A stretch of DNA of 64,000 nucleotides from Ensifer sp. LC11 (GCF_001695835.1 NZ_MBSO01000017.1:1-64000); one strand, 5' to 3'. Shown: positions 16,871-26,074, counted from the stretch's first letter. Notes: a model not told the origin generated them from the letters alone. Numbers and translations: made by a program.

Positions 16871-17857
16871 ATGTTACGTTTCGGAATTCTGTCGACGGCC
16901 AGGATCGGCCGCGACCTCGTCGTGCCGGCCATCCAGGATGCCGAAAACGCCGTTGTATCGGCTGTCGCCAGCCGCGACTTCGCCAAGGCGCGGGCCATGG
17001 CTGACCGCTTCTCGGCGCCGCACGCATTCGGGTCCTACGAGGAGATGCTGGCGTCGGATGTCATCGATGCGGTCTATATCCCGCTGCCGACGGCGCAGCA
17101 TGTGGAATGGTCGGTCAAGGCCGCCAATGCCGGCAAGCACGTGCTCTGCGAAAAGCCGATCGCGCTGCGTGCCTCCGAGATCGATACGCTGATTGCGGCG
17201 CGTGACCGCAACGGCGTGCTGATCGCCGAAGCCTTCATGGTCACCTATAGCCCCGTCTGGCGCAAGGTGCGTTCGCTGATCGCCGAGGGTGCGATCGGCC
17301 GGCTGCGTCACGTGCAAGGCGCTTTCACCTACTACAACCGTGACCCTGGCAACATGCGCAACATCCCGGCGCTCGGCGGCGGCGGCCTGCCGGATATCGG
17401 CGTCTACCCGACGATCACCACCCGCTTTGTCACGGCCAAGGAACCGGTGCGCGTGCAGGCGAGCACCGACCGCGATCCGGAGTTCGGCACCGACATCTAT
17501 TCGAGCGTGCGGGCTGATTTCGGTGACTTCGAGCTGAGTTTTTACATCTCCACCCAACTCGCCGGCCGCCAGATCATGGTCTTCCACGGTGACAAGGGTT
17601 TCATCGAGGTGAAGTCGCCGTTCAATGCCGATCGCTACGGTCGCGAGGAAGTGGAGCTCACCAATCAGAACCACGCCCAGTCCCAGCTCTTCCGCTTCCA
17701 GGACGCGCGCCAGTACAAGCTACAGGCGGAGGCCTTCGCCCGAGCCGCCAAGGGCGAGCCGGAAGAGGTCGTGACGCTCGAAAACTCGCGGCTCAATCAG
17801 AAATTCATCGATGCCATCTATCGCGCCAGCGACAAGGACGGTTGGGAGACGATCTGA
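16871..17857 (+). CDS. Gfo/Idh/MocA-family oxidoreductase
   Basis: A 328-residue NAD(P)-dependent dehydrogenase. The Rossmann N-terminus reads [10 protein letters not shown], and the family signature Cys-Glu-Lys-Pro-Ile-Ala-Leu provides the conserved Lys. The C-terminal Gfo domain (about 130-320) has [11 protein letters not shown]. Such enzymes oxidise sugars or polyols; the substrate is not evident. CAGGGAGCTCC precedes the start. A strong hairpin follows the stop. Confidence 0.9.
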   Translation: MLRFGILSTARIGRDLVVPAIQDAENAVVSAVASRDFAKARAMADRFSAPHAFGSYEEMLASDVIDAVYIPLPTAQHVEWSVKAANAGKHVLCEKPIALRASEIDTLIAARDRNGVLIAEAFMVTYSPVWRKVRSLIAEGAIGRLRHVQGAFTYYNRDPGNMRNIPALGGGGLPDIGVYPTITTRFVTAKEPVRVQASTDRDPEFGTDIYSSVRADFGDFELSFYISTQLAGRQIMVFHGDKGFIEVKSPFNADRYGREEVELTNQNHAQSQLFRFQDARQYKLQAEAFARAAKGEPEEVVTLENSRLNQKFIDAIYRASDKDGWETI

Positions 17858-17863
17858 CCGCAC

Positions 17864-17903
17864 AGGCAAGTGGCCCGCCGGTTGGCCGGCGGGCCACTTG
17901 CCT
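17864..17903. terminator. bidirectional terminator, perfect 18-bp stem
   Basis: AGGCAAGTGGCCCGCCGG (17864-17881) is exactly complementary to 17886-17903 around a TTGG tetraloop. It fills the gap between two convergent genes and ends in TCTTCCT on the plus strand. Confidence 0.85.
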
Positions 17904-17921
17904 CTTCCTGATCTCTTGCGA

Positions 17922-18335
17922 TCATCCTCTCAAGGCAATCGCCGTCCGCTCCCGCGCCAGGCCCCGTACCTTGAAGAACAGGAAGTCGGCGACCGTGATC
18001 AAGCCGATGACGATGAAACCTATGCCAGCGACCGAGAGCGATGGGTAAGCCGCGACAAGCAGCGCGAGGCTCGCCACCTGCCAGAGCACGTCGCCGGTTA
18101 TGCTGATGCGCGCCGCCGTCGTGACCGGGCCGCCGTTGCGCGCTGCCGAAAGGTGGAAGATCCCCCAGAATATCAGCCCGACACCGAGCACTTTCATCAT
18201 GGCCGGCGTTGCGGCGGGACTGAAGAGCGCGGCAAGCGGCGCCGCACCGAGGATCAGCACGGCGCCGACGGCGAGCGAGTAGGCGCCGTCGGCGAGGAAG
18301 GTCTTGTTGAGCAGGCTGCGGTTCGAGAGGGTCAT
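17922..18335 (-). CDS. small integral membrane protein, function unknown
   Basis: A 137-residue protein with four predicted membrane segments (about 14-36, 44-62, 78-98, 100-122) and a basic C-terminus (Arg-Gly-Leu-Ala-Arg-Glu-Arg). I do not recognise a named family. It is divergent from an XRE regulator, with a palindrome between the two starts, which suggests control by that regulator. Confidence 0.75.
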   Translation of the reverse strand: MTLSNRSLLNKTFLADGAYSLAVGAVLILGAAPLAALFSPAATPAMMKVLGVGLIFWGIFHLSAARNGGPVTTAARISITGDVLWQVASLALLVAAYPSLSVAGIGFIVIGLITVADFLFFKVRGLARERTAIALRG

Positions 18336-18394
18336 CGGTCGGATCCGTCCGTTTGTCGATGGCTGGAGATTGCCGGCTCGGCGTCATCAAACCA

Positions 18395-18411
18395 ATTACC
18401 TCCAAGGTAAT
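18395..18411. promoter_or_regulatory. operator-like dyad ATTACCT-N3-AGGTAAT
   Basis: Perfect 7-bp arms with a CCA spacer lie 60 bp upstream of the membrane-protein start and 50 bp upstream of the XRE start. The position suits control of both divergent genes. Confidence 0.45.
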
Positions 18412-18460
18412 GGATTTTGCCCGCGGCGCGGGCCACTCTCCGGAAAAACGGAGAATCGGC

Positions 18461-19240
18461 ATGCAATTCGGTAATCACCTGAAGGAATGGCGCGGGCATC
18501 GCCGCATGAGCCAGCTCGATCTGGCCGTGGCGGCGGGCATATCGGCGCGCCACCTGTCCTTCCTCGAAACCGGGCGCTCCAAACCCTCGGAAGGCATGAT
18601 CCTGCGGCTGGCTTCGGTGCTGGATATCCCGGCGCGCGACCAGGGCACGCTGTTTTCCGCAGCCGGCTATCGACCGCGCATGGCGACGCGGCCCGCCGCC
18701 GGGCTTGATGCCATGCCCCCGGCCGTCGCCAACGCCATCAGGCTCATCCTGGCCCGTCACGATCCCTATCCCGGCCTGGTGCTCGACCACGAATATACGC
18801 TGCTCGTCGTCAATCCGGCGCTGGCGAGCCTGGCGGCCGCAGCCGACGTGCCTTTCCAGCCGGGCGAGAATTTTCTCGATGCCTTCCTTGGCAACGACAA
18901 TGTTCAAAGGCTGGTCCTGAACTGGGAAGCGGCCGCAGCAGATCTCGTGCAGCGCGTGCGCACCGAGGCCTGGCTGCAGGGGCCGCGCAGCCGCCTCGGC
19001 AAGCGCCTGGAAAAAGCCGCGTCTAATCCCGCCGTGGAGCGCGCCATTGAAAACCACCCCGATACGGACCGGTTGCCGGTGCTGCCGATCGACCTCGATA
19101 TCGGCGGCTTGCGCTTAAGCTTCATCACCACGCTGCAGACCTTCGGCTCGACCCAGGATGCCCTGGTCGAGGGCGTTCTGATTGAATCCTTCTTCCCGGC
19201 GGACGAGGAGACCAAGGCGTTTTTCGAGCGGAAGGGATGA
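18461..19240 (+). CDS. XRE-family regulator with MmyB-like ligand domain
   Basis: A 259-residue protein. The N-terminal Cro/cI HTH (about 5-65) contains Met-Ser-Gln-Leu-Asp-Leu-Ala-Val-Ala-Ala-Gly-Ile-Ser-Ala-Arg-His-Leu-Ser-Phe-Leu-Glu-Thr-Gly-Arg. The rest matches the MmyB-like, PAS-related ligand-binding domain (Tyr-Pro-Gly-Leu-Val-Leu-Asp-His-Glu-Tyr). Start 18461 is preferred because GGAGA precedes it by 6 nt; the open frame upstream would run through the operator. Targets are probably itself and the divergent membrane protein. Confidence 0.88.
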   Translation: MQFGNHLKEWRGHRRMSQLDLAVAAGISARHLSFLETGRSKPSEGMILRLASVLDIPARDQGTLFSAAGYRPRMATRPAAGLDAMPPAVANAIRLILARHDPYPGLVLDHEYTLLVVNPALASLAAAADVPFQPGENFLDAFLGNDNVQRLVLNWEAAAADLVQRVRTEAWLQGPRSRLGKRLEKAASNPAVERAIENHPDTDRLPVLPIDLDIGGLRLSFITTLQTFGSTQDALVEGVLIESFFPADEETKAFFERKG

Positions 19241-19260
19241 GCCAACACATTTGAAACGTC

Positions 19261-19294
19261 GACGGAAGAACGCTTCACACCTTTTCTGGAATTG
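19261..19294 (+). repeat. dispersed intergenic repeat, copy 1
   Basis: A degenerate copy of the element whose shared core is GGAAAACCGCTTCRCAC followed by TTTCCTGGAATTG. It follows the XRE gene by 20 bp. Other copies: 26038, 36646 and 63156. Confidence 0.5.
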
Positions 19295-19336
19295 TTCTCG
19301 AGCATGCCGCTCTCAAGCGGACGCCAGCTTCGTGTT

Positions 19337-19549
19337 CTACCGGCGGTCACGCTGCAGGCCGATGGCGATGGCGCCGCAAAGCGCCAGTGCGACGCCCATA
19401 TTGTAGGCGCCGATTGCTGCGGTTGCCTGGATCCAGTCTCCGCCGAGGCCTGCCAGTGCCAGCACCGCCATGCCGGCCAACAGGCAGGCGCGCGTCGATC
19501 TGAGGCCGCATGCGAGGATACCGAGAAGGAACGAGGCGATGACGATCAT
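19337..19549 (-). CDS. 70-residue membrane protein, possible
   Basis: Two hydrophobic segments (about 1-35 and 43-64) and an Arg-Asp-Arg-Arg end. It begins 23 bp after the SMR-type gene and would be the last gene of the glycosyltransferase operon. I know no family, and the ribosome site is weak, so it may not be a gene. Confidence 0.45.
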   Translation of the reverse strand: MIVIASFLLGILACGLRSTRACLLAGMAVLALAGLGGDWIQATAAIGAYNMGVALALCGAIAIGLQRDRR

Positions 19550-19572
19550 GGGGTGCTGATCCCGGCCATCCC

Positions 19573-19941
19573 TTAAGCGTTGATGATGATCATGCCGCTG
19601 ATGATCAGCGCGGCGCCGAAGGCGTAGCGCAGCGTCACCGCCTCGCCGAGGAAAACGGCGGCAAGCAGCGGCACGATGCAGAACGTCAGGGCCATGAAGG
19701 AATAGGCGATTGTCAGCGGCACCGACTTGATCGTGAAGATCCAGATGATGGTGCCGATGCCGTAGACGGCCAAGGCGGTATGCAAGGTCGGGCTGAGCGC
19801 AAGCGCCAACAGCCCTTGCGCATTGGCGTCACCGGTCTTGGCACTTGTCAGCTTGAAGAGGATCTGTCCGGCAGAGATCAGCACCGGTGTGAAGACCAGT
19901 CCGATCCAGACGGTGGGGGCGAGACTGAGATTCATCGCCAT
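19573..19941 (-). CDS. SMR/EamA-type small membrane transporter, putative lipid-linked sugar flippase
   Basis: A 122-residue protein with four membrane segments: about 9-28, 47-68, 74-96 and 102-121. The half-EamA layout (Ser-Ala-Gly-Gln-Ile-Leu-Phe-Lys; Thr-Ile-Ala-Tyr-Ser-Phe-Met-Ala-Leu) is that of SMR proteins, including ArnE/ArnF, which move undecaprenyl-phosphate aminoarabinose across the inner membrane. It starts 3 bp after the methyltransferase stop, in an operon with a polyprenyl-phosphate glycosyltransferase. The flippase role is therefore inferred from context. Confidence 0.78.
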   Translation of the reverse strand: MAMNLSLAPTVWIGLVFTPVLISAGQILFKLTSAKTGDANAQGLLALALSPTLHTALAVYGIGTIIWIFTIKSVPLTIAYSFMALTFCIVPLLAAVFLGEAVTLRYAFGAALIISGMIIINA

Positions 19942-19944
19942 GCC

Positions 19945-20649
19945 TTACGCCGCCGAAGCTTTGTCTTCGCGATAGTAGATATCGCGGCCGATATCGATGC
20001 ACTCATGCTCGGCTGGAACGGGGTGGACCGCCCTGAGGAAGGAGTGGGTATAGGGGAAGAAGTTGAAGTGCGGATTGAAGGTGTAGCGGTATTCGCGCTC
20101 GCGCGGCACCACGATGATCAGACGCCGGCGGGTGATCCGGCGCAGCTCGGCGATCGCCTTGCGGTAGTCGAGAATGTGCTCGATGACGTGGGTGCAGACG
20201 ACGGTATCGAATTCACCGTCCGCAAACGGCAGGTCTTCGATCATCGCCGCGCGGTATTCCACGCCTTCGATGGCAGCAGCGTCGTCGACGGCGAAGTCGA
20301 CGCCCGTCAGTCTCCCGACCCTGGGGTTGGCCGCGCGGATCCGCTTCAACAGGACGCCGGTGCCGCAGCCGACATCGCAGACGCTCTCGCCGGCGACGCT
20401 TGCCGCGATTTTGCGCACGCAGGCTTCGGAATTGTCCGTTCCCTCATGAACGCGCGGATGTTTCCGGTAGAGGTCTTCATATTCACCGGCTGACAGGAAG
20501 GGTGCCCGCGCGCGAAACTCGGCGAGATGCGCGATATGCTTGCCCCAGGCGAGGCTCGCCATGCCCTTGAAAAGGCGCGAGTCCCTTAAGATCGGTGGAA
20601 TGACGTCTTCGATGAGGAAGCGTATGCGGTTGGTCGTTTCCCGGTTCAT
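19945..20649 (-). CDS. class I SAM-dependent methyltransferase
   Basis: A 234-residue protein. Motif I is Val-Cys-Asp-Val-Gly-Cys-Gly-Thr-Gly-Val-Leu-Leu; the later Phe-Asp-Thr-Val-Val-Cys-Thr-His-Val-Ile-Glu-His matches Methyltransf_11 (PF08241). The start ATG at 20649 overlaps the glycosyltransferase stop (ATGA). The frame continues open upstream inside the glycosyltransferase gene, but that part is a shadow. It probably methylates the sugar or lipid intermediate made by its neighbours; this is inference. Confidence 0.85.
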   Translation of the reverse strand: MNRETTNRIRFLIEDVIPPILRDSRLFKGMASLAWGKHIAHLAEFRARAPFLSAGEYEDLYRKHPRVHEGTDNSEACVRKIAASVAGESVCDVGCGTGVLLKRIRAANPRVGRLTGVDFAVDDAAAIEGVEYRAAMIEDLPFADGEFDTVVCTHVIEHILDYRKAIAELRRITRRRLIIVVPREREYRYTFNPHFNFFPYTHSFLRAVHPVPAEHECIDIGRDIYYREDKASAA

Positions 20650-21653
20650 CCGCGGCGTTCCCCAACAATTCTTGCCATCGGCTGCGTCGCGGTTGCGCGG
20701 TCCTCGCTCTTGCCGATCTCCGAGGATGCGACCCGCGCGGGGGTCGCGATATAGTGCAGCCGAAGTTGTTCCGTGCGGGCGCGCGAGACCGAATCGAGGA
20801 TCAGGCCAGCCGTGAACATCATGATCGACACCAGAAGCAGGGCCAGCGAGAGGACCCAGGTCGGCATGCGGGGGACGAGCCCGGTCGCGAAGTATTCGAG
20901 CAGGACCGGCGTCATGAAGGCTGTGCTTGCGGCCAGAAACGCCAGGCTGATGAGGCCGAAGAAAGTGAATGGCCGCGTTTCCTTCATCAGCATCACGAAG
21001 GTCCAGAGGATCTTGGCGCCATCCTTGAAGGTTGACAGCTTGGAATGGGATCCCTCCGGGCGCCGACCGTAATCGAGTTCGAGTTCGGCCACCGGCAGTT
21101 TCAGCCGTGAAGCGTGCACCGACATCTCGGTCTCGATTTCGAACCCGTTGGAAACGGCCGGGAAACTCTTGGCAAAGCGACGCGAAAAAACGCGGTAGCC
21201 GGAGAAAATGTCGTTGAAATCGGTCCCGAATATCGACCGGTAGAGGATGTTGAAAATCCTGTTGCCGAAGGCGTGACCCTGCCGGCCGGCGTCGTTGTGA
21301 ACGCCGCGGCGCGTCCCGACAACCATGTCGGCGCGTTCGGTGATCAGCGTGCGCACGAGGTCTTCCGCATCGGTCGGGCAATAGGTGCTGTCGCCGTCGG
21401 CCATGACATAGATGTCGGCGTCGATGTCGGCGAGCATGCGGCGCACCACGTGCCCCTTGCCCTGCCTGCGTTCCCGCACGACGGTCGCACCGGCGAGCAT
21501 GGCTTTGAGAGCCGTGCCGTCCGTCGAGTTGTTGTCGTAGACGTAGATACGCGCGGTCGGCAGCGCCGCCTGGAAGCCCAGGACGACTTGTCCGATGGTC
21601 GATGCCTCGTTGTAGCAAGGCAGGAGAACGGCGATGTTGAAGCGGTCGAACAT
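20646..21653 (-). CDS. family 2 glycosyltransferase, polyprenyl-phosphate sugar synthase type
   Basis: A 335-residue protein. The GT-A domain (about 1-220) begins Ile-Ala-Val-Leu-Leu-Pro-Cys-Tyr-Asn-Glu, has Val-Tyr-Asp-Asn-Asn-Ser-Thr-Asp-Gly-Thr and the metal-binding Ala-Asp-Gly-Asp-Ser-Thr (DxD), and then Phe-Ser-Gly-Tyr-Arg-Val-Phe-Ser, typical of DPM1/ArnC-like enzymes. Two C-terminal membrane helices (about 232-255 and 268-292) anchor it. It would load a sugar on undecaprenyl phosphate at the inner face. It is first gene of a tight four-gene set and divergent from the GT-C protein. Confidence 0.88.
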   Translation of the reverse strand: MFDRFNIAVLLPCYNEASTIGQVVLGFQAALPTARIYVYDNNSTDGTALKAMLAGATVVRERRQGKGHVVRRMLADIDADIYVMADGDSTYCPTDAEDLVRTLITERADMVVGTRRGVHNDAGRQGHAFGNRIFNILYRSIFGTDFNDIFSGYRVFSRRFAKSFPAVSNGFEIETEMSVHASRLKLPVAELELDYGRRPEGSHSKLSTFKDGAKILWTFVMLMKETRPFTFFGLISLAFLAASTAFMTPVLLEYFATGLVPRMPTWVLSLALLLVSIMMFTAGLILDSVSRARTEQLRLHYIATPARVASSEIGKSEDRATATQPMARIVGERRG

Positions 21654-21825
21654 CCGGAAGGCTCGGTTCGAGTTGGGTTGCGGCCATCATAGGCGGCAGG
21701 GTGTTAACAAGACGCCAAGGGCCGGGGCGCCAGGCCGTTCGACGAGGGCGATCACGGGCTGCGGTTTTACGCTTTCTTGATCGCGAGCTCTTAGTATGTG
21801 GCCCCGGATCGAGAGGGCAGGACCT

Positions 21826-23646
21826 ATGTCGAGCGACACGGCGACACTATCGGAAATGGCGGCGACGCGAAGGACGGGGCGACTGTGGTCGAGCCTGCCG
21901 TGGATGGTGCTCCTCTACGGACTTCCGACCATCCTCCTGCTCGTCGTCCGGTTTCGCGGCGCGACCGACTATGTGGGGCGCGACAACGACGACGTCATGC
22001 GGTTGGTCGAGGTCCGCGATCTCCTGGCCGGCCAAAGCTGGTTCGACCTGACGCAAATCCGTCTGGGCCTCGAGGGCGGCACGCTGATGCACTGGTCGCG
22101 TCTGATCGACCTGCCGATCGCCGCGTTGATATCCCTCTTTCGGCCCTTTGCCGGCGCCGCGCAGGCCGAAGTCCTGGCGCTGGCGGTCTGGCCGATCTTC
22201 CTCGCCGTTCCGCTGCTGGCGGCAATGGGCCTTGCCGGGCGACGCGCCGGCGGCACCGCGGCCATGCATTTCTGCCTGGTCCTGACGGCTGTCTTCATCT
22301 CCACGTCGAACCGGTTTCTGGGAGGGGCGATCGATCACCACAACGTGCAGCTGGTCCTGGCCGCCGTGCTTACGGCGATGCTGGTCGACCGGCAGTTCCA
22401 CGCCTCAAGCTATGCCATTGCCGGCGCGGCCGCCGCGCTTGCAATCGCGGTCGGGGCGGAAACGACACCCTTCGTGGCCGTGGTCTGCGCCATTGTAGCC
22501 TGTCAATGGGTCATCGTCGGGCAAGCGGCGGCGCGCGCGACGGTCGCCTTCGGCCTTTCGCTCGCGTCGAGCCTCAGCGTCATCTTCTTTGCGACCGTTC
22601 CGCCGCGGCTCTATCTGGCCGTGACCTGCGACAATCTCTCGATCGCTTTTTATGCCTTGGCGCTGGCCGGTGGTCTCCTGCTGTCGCTCGCAGCCGCTCT
22701 GACAAGCGGTCGTTCGCGGGCGGTGCGGTTTGCGGCACTCGGCGGCTGCGGCCTCGGCGTCGTCGCCGTGGCACTTGCGGTCGCGCCGCAGTGCCTGGGC
22801 AATCCGCTGGCCAGTCTCGACCCATTGCTTGTCGAACTCTGGCTCGACCATGTCATCGAGGCCCGTTCCTTCCTTGCCTTGCTCGGACAGGAGCCGGCGA
22901 ACCTCGGCGCCTATTATTTCACCGGCGCCTTCGCCTCGGCCATCTGCATCTGGCGCATCTGGCGCCGCGACCGGGTCGGCCTCAGCCTCGTCCTCTTCGC
23001 TCTGGTGTTCTCGAGTCTCGCGATCGCGCTAGTCCAGGTTCGCGGCATGGCTTTCTCCAATCTGCTGGCCATCGTGCCGATTTCGCTGCTGCTTTCGGAT
23101 CTCCGGGTGTTGTCCGGCGGTGGAACCGCCCGTGCGGGGGCGTCCCTGCTTTACGTCGGCGCGCTCGTCATTTCCGTTCCGGCGGTTTGGGCCGTTGCCG
23201 GAGCGCTCGCCGAAACGGGGATCGGCGAACTTGCAGCGACAGAAACCGAGCTCACCAACGGCGAGGCGTGCCTGGCAAAAGGTGCGCTTGCCGATCTGCA
23301 AGGCCTGGCGCCGTCGCTCGTTGTCGGCCCGTCGGATGCGGGCGCGACACTCCTTCGCCGCACCCGACACCGCGTGCTCAGCGCGCCCTACCATCGAAAC
23401 GCGGGCGGCATGCTGGAGGAGTTGAAAATCGGCCTGGCGCAGCCAGAGGACGCAGCTGCCATGCTGCGCAGGCTTGGACATCCGATCCTCGCCTTCTGCG
23501 CCGCCGACGTTCAGACGCAACTGATCGTCGCCCGTGCCCCGCAAGGGCTCTATGCGGCGTTGGCTGCCGGGCGTGTCCCGGCCTTCCTGTCACCTTTGCC
23601 GGTTTCGCAAGGTTCGCCCATCCAGCTTTTTACCCTGAAACCCTGA
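21826..23646 (+). CDS. GT-C-type integral membrane glycosyltransferase with STT3-like motifs
   Basis: A 606-residue protein with a TM helix at about 25-42, some ten more helices to about residue 445, and a soluble C-terminal domain (about 460-606). The first periplasmic loop has Gly-Arg-Asp-Asn-Asp-Asp (51-56), the acidic motif of GT-C enzymes; Gly-Ala-Ile-Asp-His-His-Asn at about 157-163 sits where STT3/PglB proteins have their second acidic motif. No Trp-Trp-Asp motif of true oligosaccharyltransferases is visible. It would use a lipid-linked sugar as donor and transfer it in the periplasm. The start at 21826 (AGGAC upstream) is preferred over an upstream one at 21796. Confidence 0.75.
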   Translation: MSSDTATLSEMAATRRTGRLWSSLPWMVLLYGLPTILLLVVRFRGATDYVGRDNDDVMRLVEVRDLLAGQSWFDLTQIRLGLEGGTLMHWSRLIDLPIAALISLFRPFAGAAQAEVLALAVWPIFLAVPLLAAMGLAGRRAGGTAAMHFCLVLTAVFISTSNRFLGGAIDHHNVQLVLAAVLTAMLVDRQFHASSYAIAGAAAALAIAVGAETTPFVAVVCAIVACQWVIVGQAAARATVAFGLSLASSLSVIFFATVPPRLYLAVTCDNLSIAFYALALAGGLLLSLAAALTSGRSRAVRFAALGGCGLGVVAVALAVAPQCLGNPLASLDPLLVELWLDHVIEARSFLALLGQEPANLGAYYFTGAFASAICIWRIWRRDRVGLSLVLFALVFSSLAIALVQVRGMAFSNLLAIVPISLLLSDLRVLSGGGTARAGASLLYVGALVISVPAVWAVAGALAETGIGELAATETELTNGEACLAKGALADLQGLAPSLVVGPSDAGATLLRRTRHRVLSAPYHRNAGGMLEELKIGLAQPEDAAAMLRRLGHPILAFCAADVQTQLIVARAPQGLYAALAAGRVPAFLSPLPVSQGSPIQLFTLKP

Positions 23647-23721
23647 GCGGCGCCTGCCTTTGGCGGGTGGATAGCTGAACGGATATGCTGGTCTTCGACG
23701 AAGGGTGCGGTAAAAGAAGCC

Positions 23722-25326
23722 ATGGCTTCTTTCTTCGACAGCGATTCTCCGAGCAATCTCACCGAGTATTCGGTCAGCGAGCTTTCGGGCTCGATCAAGC
23801 GAACGGTCGAACAGGCCTTCGATCAGGTGCGTGTGCGCGGCGAGATTTCCGGTTATCGCGGCCCGCATTCGTCGGGGCACGCCTATTTCGCGCTCAAGGA
23901 CGACCGGGCGCGCATCGATGCGGTGATCTGGAAGGGCACGTTCTCGCGTCTGCGCTTCCGCCCTGAAGAGGGTATGGAGGTGATCGCGACCGGCAAGGTC
24001 ACGACCTTCCCCGGTTCGTCGAAGTACCAGCTCGTCATCGAGACGATGGAGCCGGCTGGTGCCGGCGCCTTGATGGCGCTGCTGGAGGAACGCAAGCGCA
24101 AGCTTGCCGCCGAAGGCCTCTTCGATGCCGGCCGCAAGCGTCCGCTGCCCTACATGCCCAAGGTGATCGGCGTCGTGACCTCGCCGACGGGTGCGGTCAT
24201 CCGCGATATCCTGCACCGTATCGCCGACCGTTTTCCCGTCCATGTCGTCGTCTGGCCGGTTCGGGTCCAGGGCGATGGTTCAGGCGACGAGGTGGCAGCG
24301 GCAATCCGCGGCTTCAACGACATCGAACCAGGCGGGGCGATTGCCCGGCCGGACGTGCTGATCGTCGCGCGCGGCGGCGGCAGCCTCGAGGATCTCTGGG
24401 GCTTCAACGACGAGGCTGTGGTTCGCGCCGCCGCCGCTTCTCAGATCCCGTTGATATCTGCGGTCGGACACGAGACCGACTGGACATTGATCGACTATGC
24501 CGCCGACCAGCGCGCGCCGACGCCGACGGGGGCTGCGGAAATGGCGGTGCCGGTCAGGGCCGATCTTGAAGCGGGAGTTTCCGGCCTTTCGGCGCGCCTC
24601 AAGGCGGCAGTCGGGCGGCAGATGGACAATCGCCGTCAGGCGGTGCGAGCGCTCGCGCGTGCTCTGCCATCCCTCGACCAGTTGCTGGCGCTGCCGCGCC
24701 GCCGCTTTGACGAGGCGGCGCTCGGTCTCGGGCGCGGCCTTCAGATGAACACCGCCAATAAAAGGCGCCAGTTCGAACGTGTCTCGGCCGAGTTGCGGTC
24801 CGATCTTCTCAAGGGCAAGCTCTCGGAGCGCCGCCAGCGCATCGTCGACGCCATGCACAAGGCCGAGCGCATCGTCGAGCGCCAGGTGCATCGCGGCGAA
24901 GCACGCGTGTCGGCGGCAGACGCAGCCTTGCGCGCGCTGCCGTCGCGTCTTGTCGGCCAGATCCATCGGGCATCGGACCGCGTTGGCGGGCTTGCCGCCC
25001 GCTCCGATGCGGCCGTGCGCGCCGATGTTCGCCGTTTGCGCAGCGTCATCGTCGCTCAGGACCGCATCCTGCAGTCGCTCTCCTATCGCAACGTGCTGCA
25101 GCGCGGCTTCGCGCTGGTCAGGGACGCTGACGGTGGTCCGGTGCGCCAGGCGGCTGCCGTTGCTCCGGGCATGACGCTCAGCCTGGAGTTTGCCGATGGC
25201 CGCGTCTCGGCAGTCGCCGGCGAGGGTGGCGGCGAACCCGTTTCGCAAACGCCAGCGCCCCGCAAGAAGCCGGCGAAGGACCCGGAGCCAACGGGAGGGG
25301 CGCCGAAGCAGGGCAGTCTTTTTTAG
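23722..25326 (+). CDS. xseA: exodeoxyribonuclease VII large subunit
   Basis: A 534-residue protein. The N-terminal OB fold (about 10-110) carries Val-Arg-Gly-Glu-Ile-Ser-Gly; the catalytic region has [13 protein letters not shown], [11 protein letters not shown] and Ser-Ala-Val-Gly-His-Glu-Thr-Asp. A long coiled-coil section follows, and the tail is Pro/Lys-rich and longer than in E. coli. With XseB, encoded elsewhere, it degrades single-stranded DNA from both ends. A terminator follows. Confidence 0.96.
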   Translation: MASFFDSDSPSNLTEYSVSELSGSIKRTVEQAFDQVRVRGEISGYRGPHSSGHAYFALKDDRARIDAVIWKGTFSRLRFRPEEGMEVIATGKVTTFPGSSKYQLVIETMEPAGAGALMALLEERKRKLAAEGLFDAGRKRPLPYMPKVIGVVTSPTGAVIRDILHRIADRFPVHVVVWPVRVQGDGSGDEVAAAIRGFNDIEPGGAIARPDVLIVARGGGSLEDLWGFNDEAVVRAAAASQIPLISAVGHETDWTLIDYAADQRAPTPTGAAEMAVPVRADLEAGVSGLSARLKAAVGRQMDNRRQAVRALARALPSLDQLLALPRRRFDEAALGLGRGLQMNTANKRRQFERVSAELRSDLLKGKLSERRQRIVDAMHKAERIVERQVHRGEARVSAADAALRALPSRLVGQIHRASDRVGGLAARSDAAVRADVRRLRSVIVAQDRILQSLSYRNVLQRGFALVRDADGGPVRQAAAVAPGMTLSLEFADGRVSAVAGEGGGEPVSQTPAPRKKPAKDPEPTGGAPKQGSLF

Positions 25327-25337
25327 CCGGGCCAAGC

Positions 25338-25371
25338 TTTGCCGGCGCGGCGACAACGCCGCACCGGCAAA
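25338..25371 (+). terminator. hairpin after xseA
   Basis: 14-base arms (25338-25351 and 25358-25371) beginning TTTGCCGG / ending CCGGCAAA, one mismatch, 6-base loop; 12 bp after the xseA stop. Confidence 0.6.
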
Positions 25372-25419
25372 GCCAGTGCCACGCAGGCACTGTCCGTTGA
25401 CTGATCATCAGGGAGAACC

Positions 25420-26010
25420 ATGCGTATCCTGCTCGTGCTTGCTCACCCGCTCGAAGACAGTTTTGCCGCGAGCGTCGCGCGCGAAGCGCAATCGGTTTTG
25501 GAAACAAGCGGCCATTCCGTCGATCTGCTCGATCTCTACCGGGAAGACTTCGATCCGCGCCTGAGCTTGGCGGAACGTGGCACCTACTTCACCGACAACT
25601 ACGATGCCAGCTCAACAGCCGGCTTGATCGCGCGGCTGCAGGCGGCAGACGGACTGGTTCTGGTCTTTCCGCAGTGGTGGTTCAATTTTCCGGCGATCCT
25701 GAAAGGCTTCTTCGATCGGGTCTTTGCGCCCGGCGTCGCCTTCGACAATGATCCGGCCGGCGGCCGCATCATCCCGCGCCTTCACAACATCAAGCTTTTC
25801 TGGGCGCTGACGACGACCGGTTCGCCCTGGTGGGTGGTGCACCTCTATATGGGCAATCCGGTGAAACGGCTGCTGAAGCGCGGCATCGCCGCTTTCTGCG
25901 CCAAGGGATTGAACTTCCGCATGCTCGCGTTGCACGACATGGATCGTGCAACGGATGCCAAACGCAAAGCGCATCTGGACCGCGTCCGCCGGCTGGTCGC
26001 CACCATCTGA
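25420..26010 (+). CDS. NAD(P)H-dependent quinone oxidoreductase, flavodoxin-like fold
   Basis: A 196-residue protein of the NQO1/KefF/MdaB family (PF02525). N-terminal Ile-Leu-Leu-Val-Leu-Ala-His-Pro-Leu-Glu-Asp-Ser-Phe binds the FMN/FAD phosphate, and Val-Phe-Pro-Gln-Trp-Trp-Phe-Asn-Phe-Pro-Ala-Ile-Leu-Lys-Gly-Phe-Phe-Asp-Arg-Val is the family signature. It reduces quinones or similar electrophiles by two electrons in the cytoplasm. AGGGAGA precedes the start. The convergent MarR gene lies 64 bp away, separated by a dispersed repeat. Confidence 0.9.
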   Translation: MRILLVLAHPLEDSFAASVAREAQSVLETSGHSVDLLDLYREDFDPRLSLAERGTYFTDNYDASSTAGLIARLQAADGLVLVFPQWWFNFPAILKGFFDRVFAPGVAFDNDPAGGRIIPRLHNIKLFWALTTTGSPWWVVHLYMGNPVKRLLKRGIAAFCAKGLNFRMLALHDMDRATDAKRKAHLDRVRRLVATI

Positions 26011-26037
26011 TCGGGTCCCTTGAAAGTACGCAGCGCC

Positions 26038-26074
26038 GGACGGAAAACCGTTTCACATGTTTCCTGGAACTGCG
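26038..26074 (+). repeat. dispersed intergenic repeat, copy 2
   Basis: GGACGGAAAACCGTTTCACA followed by TGTTTCCTGGAACTGCG. It fills the gap between two convergent gene ends and stops right at the MarR stop codon. Confidence 0.6.

Noticed and set aside
21798-23678. Open frame of 626 codons in another phase over the GT-C gene.
   Set aside because: It is Arg/Pro/Gly-rich without membrane pattern; the other frame has clear membrane helices and motifs.
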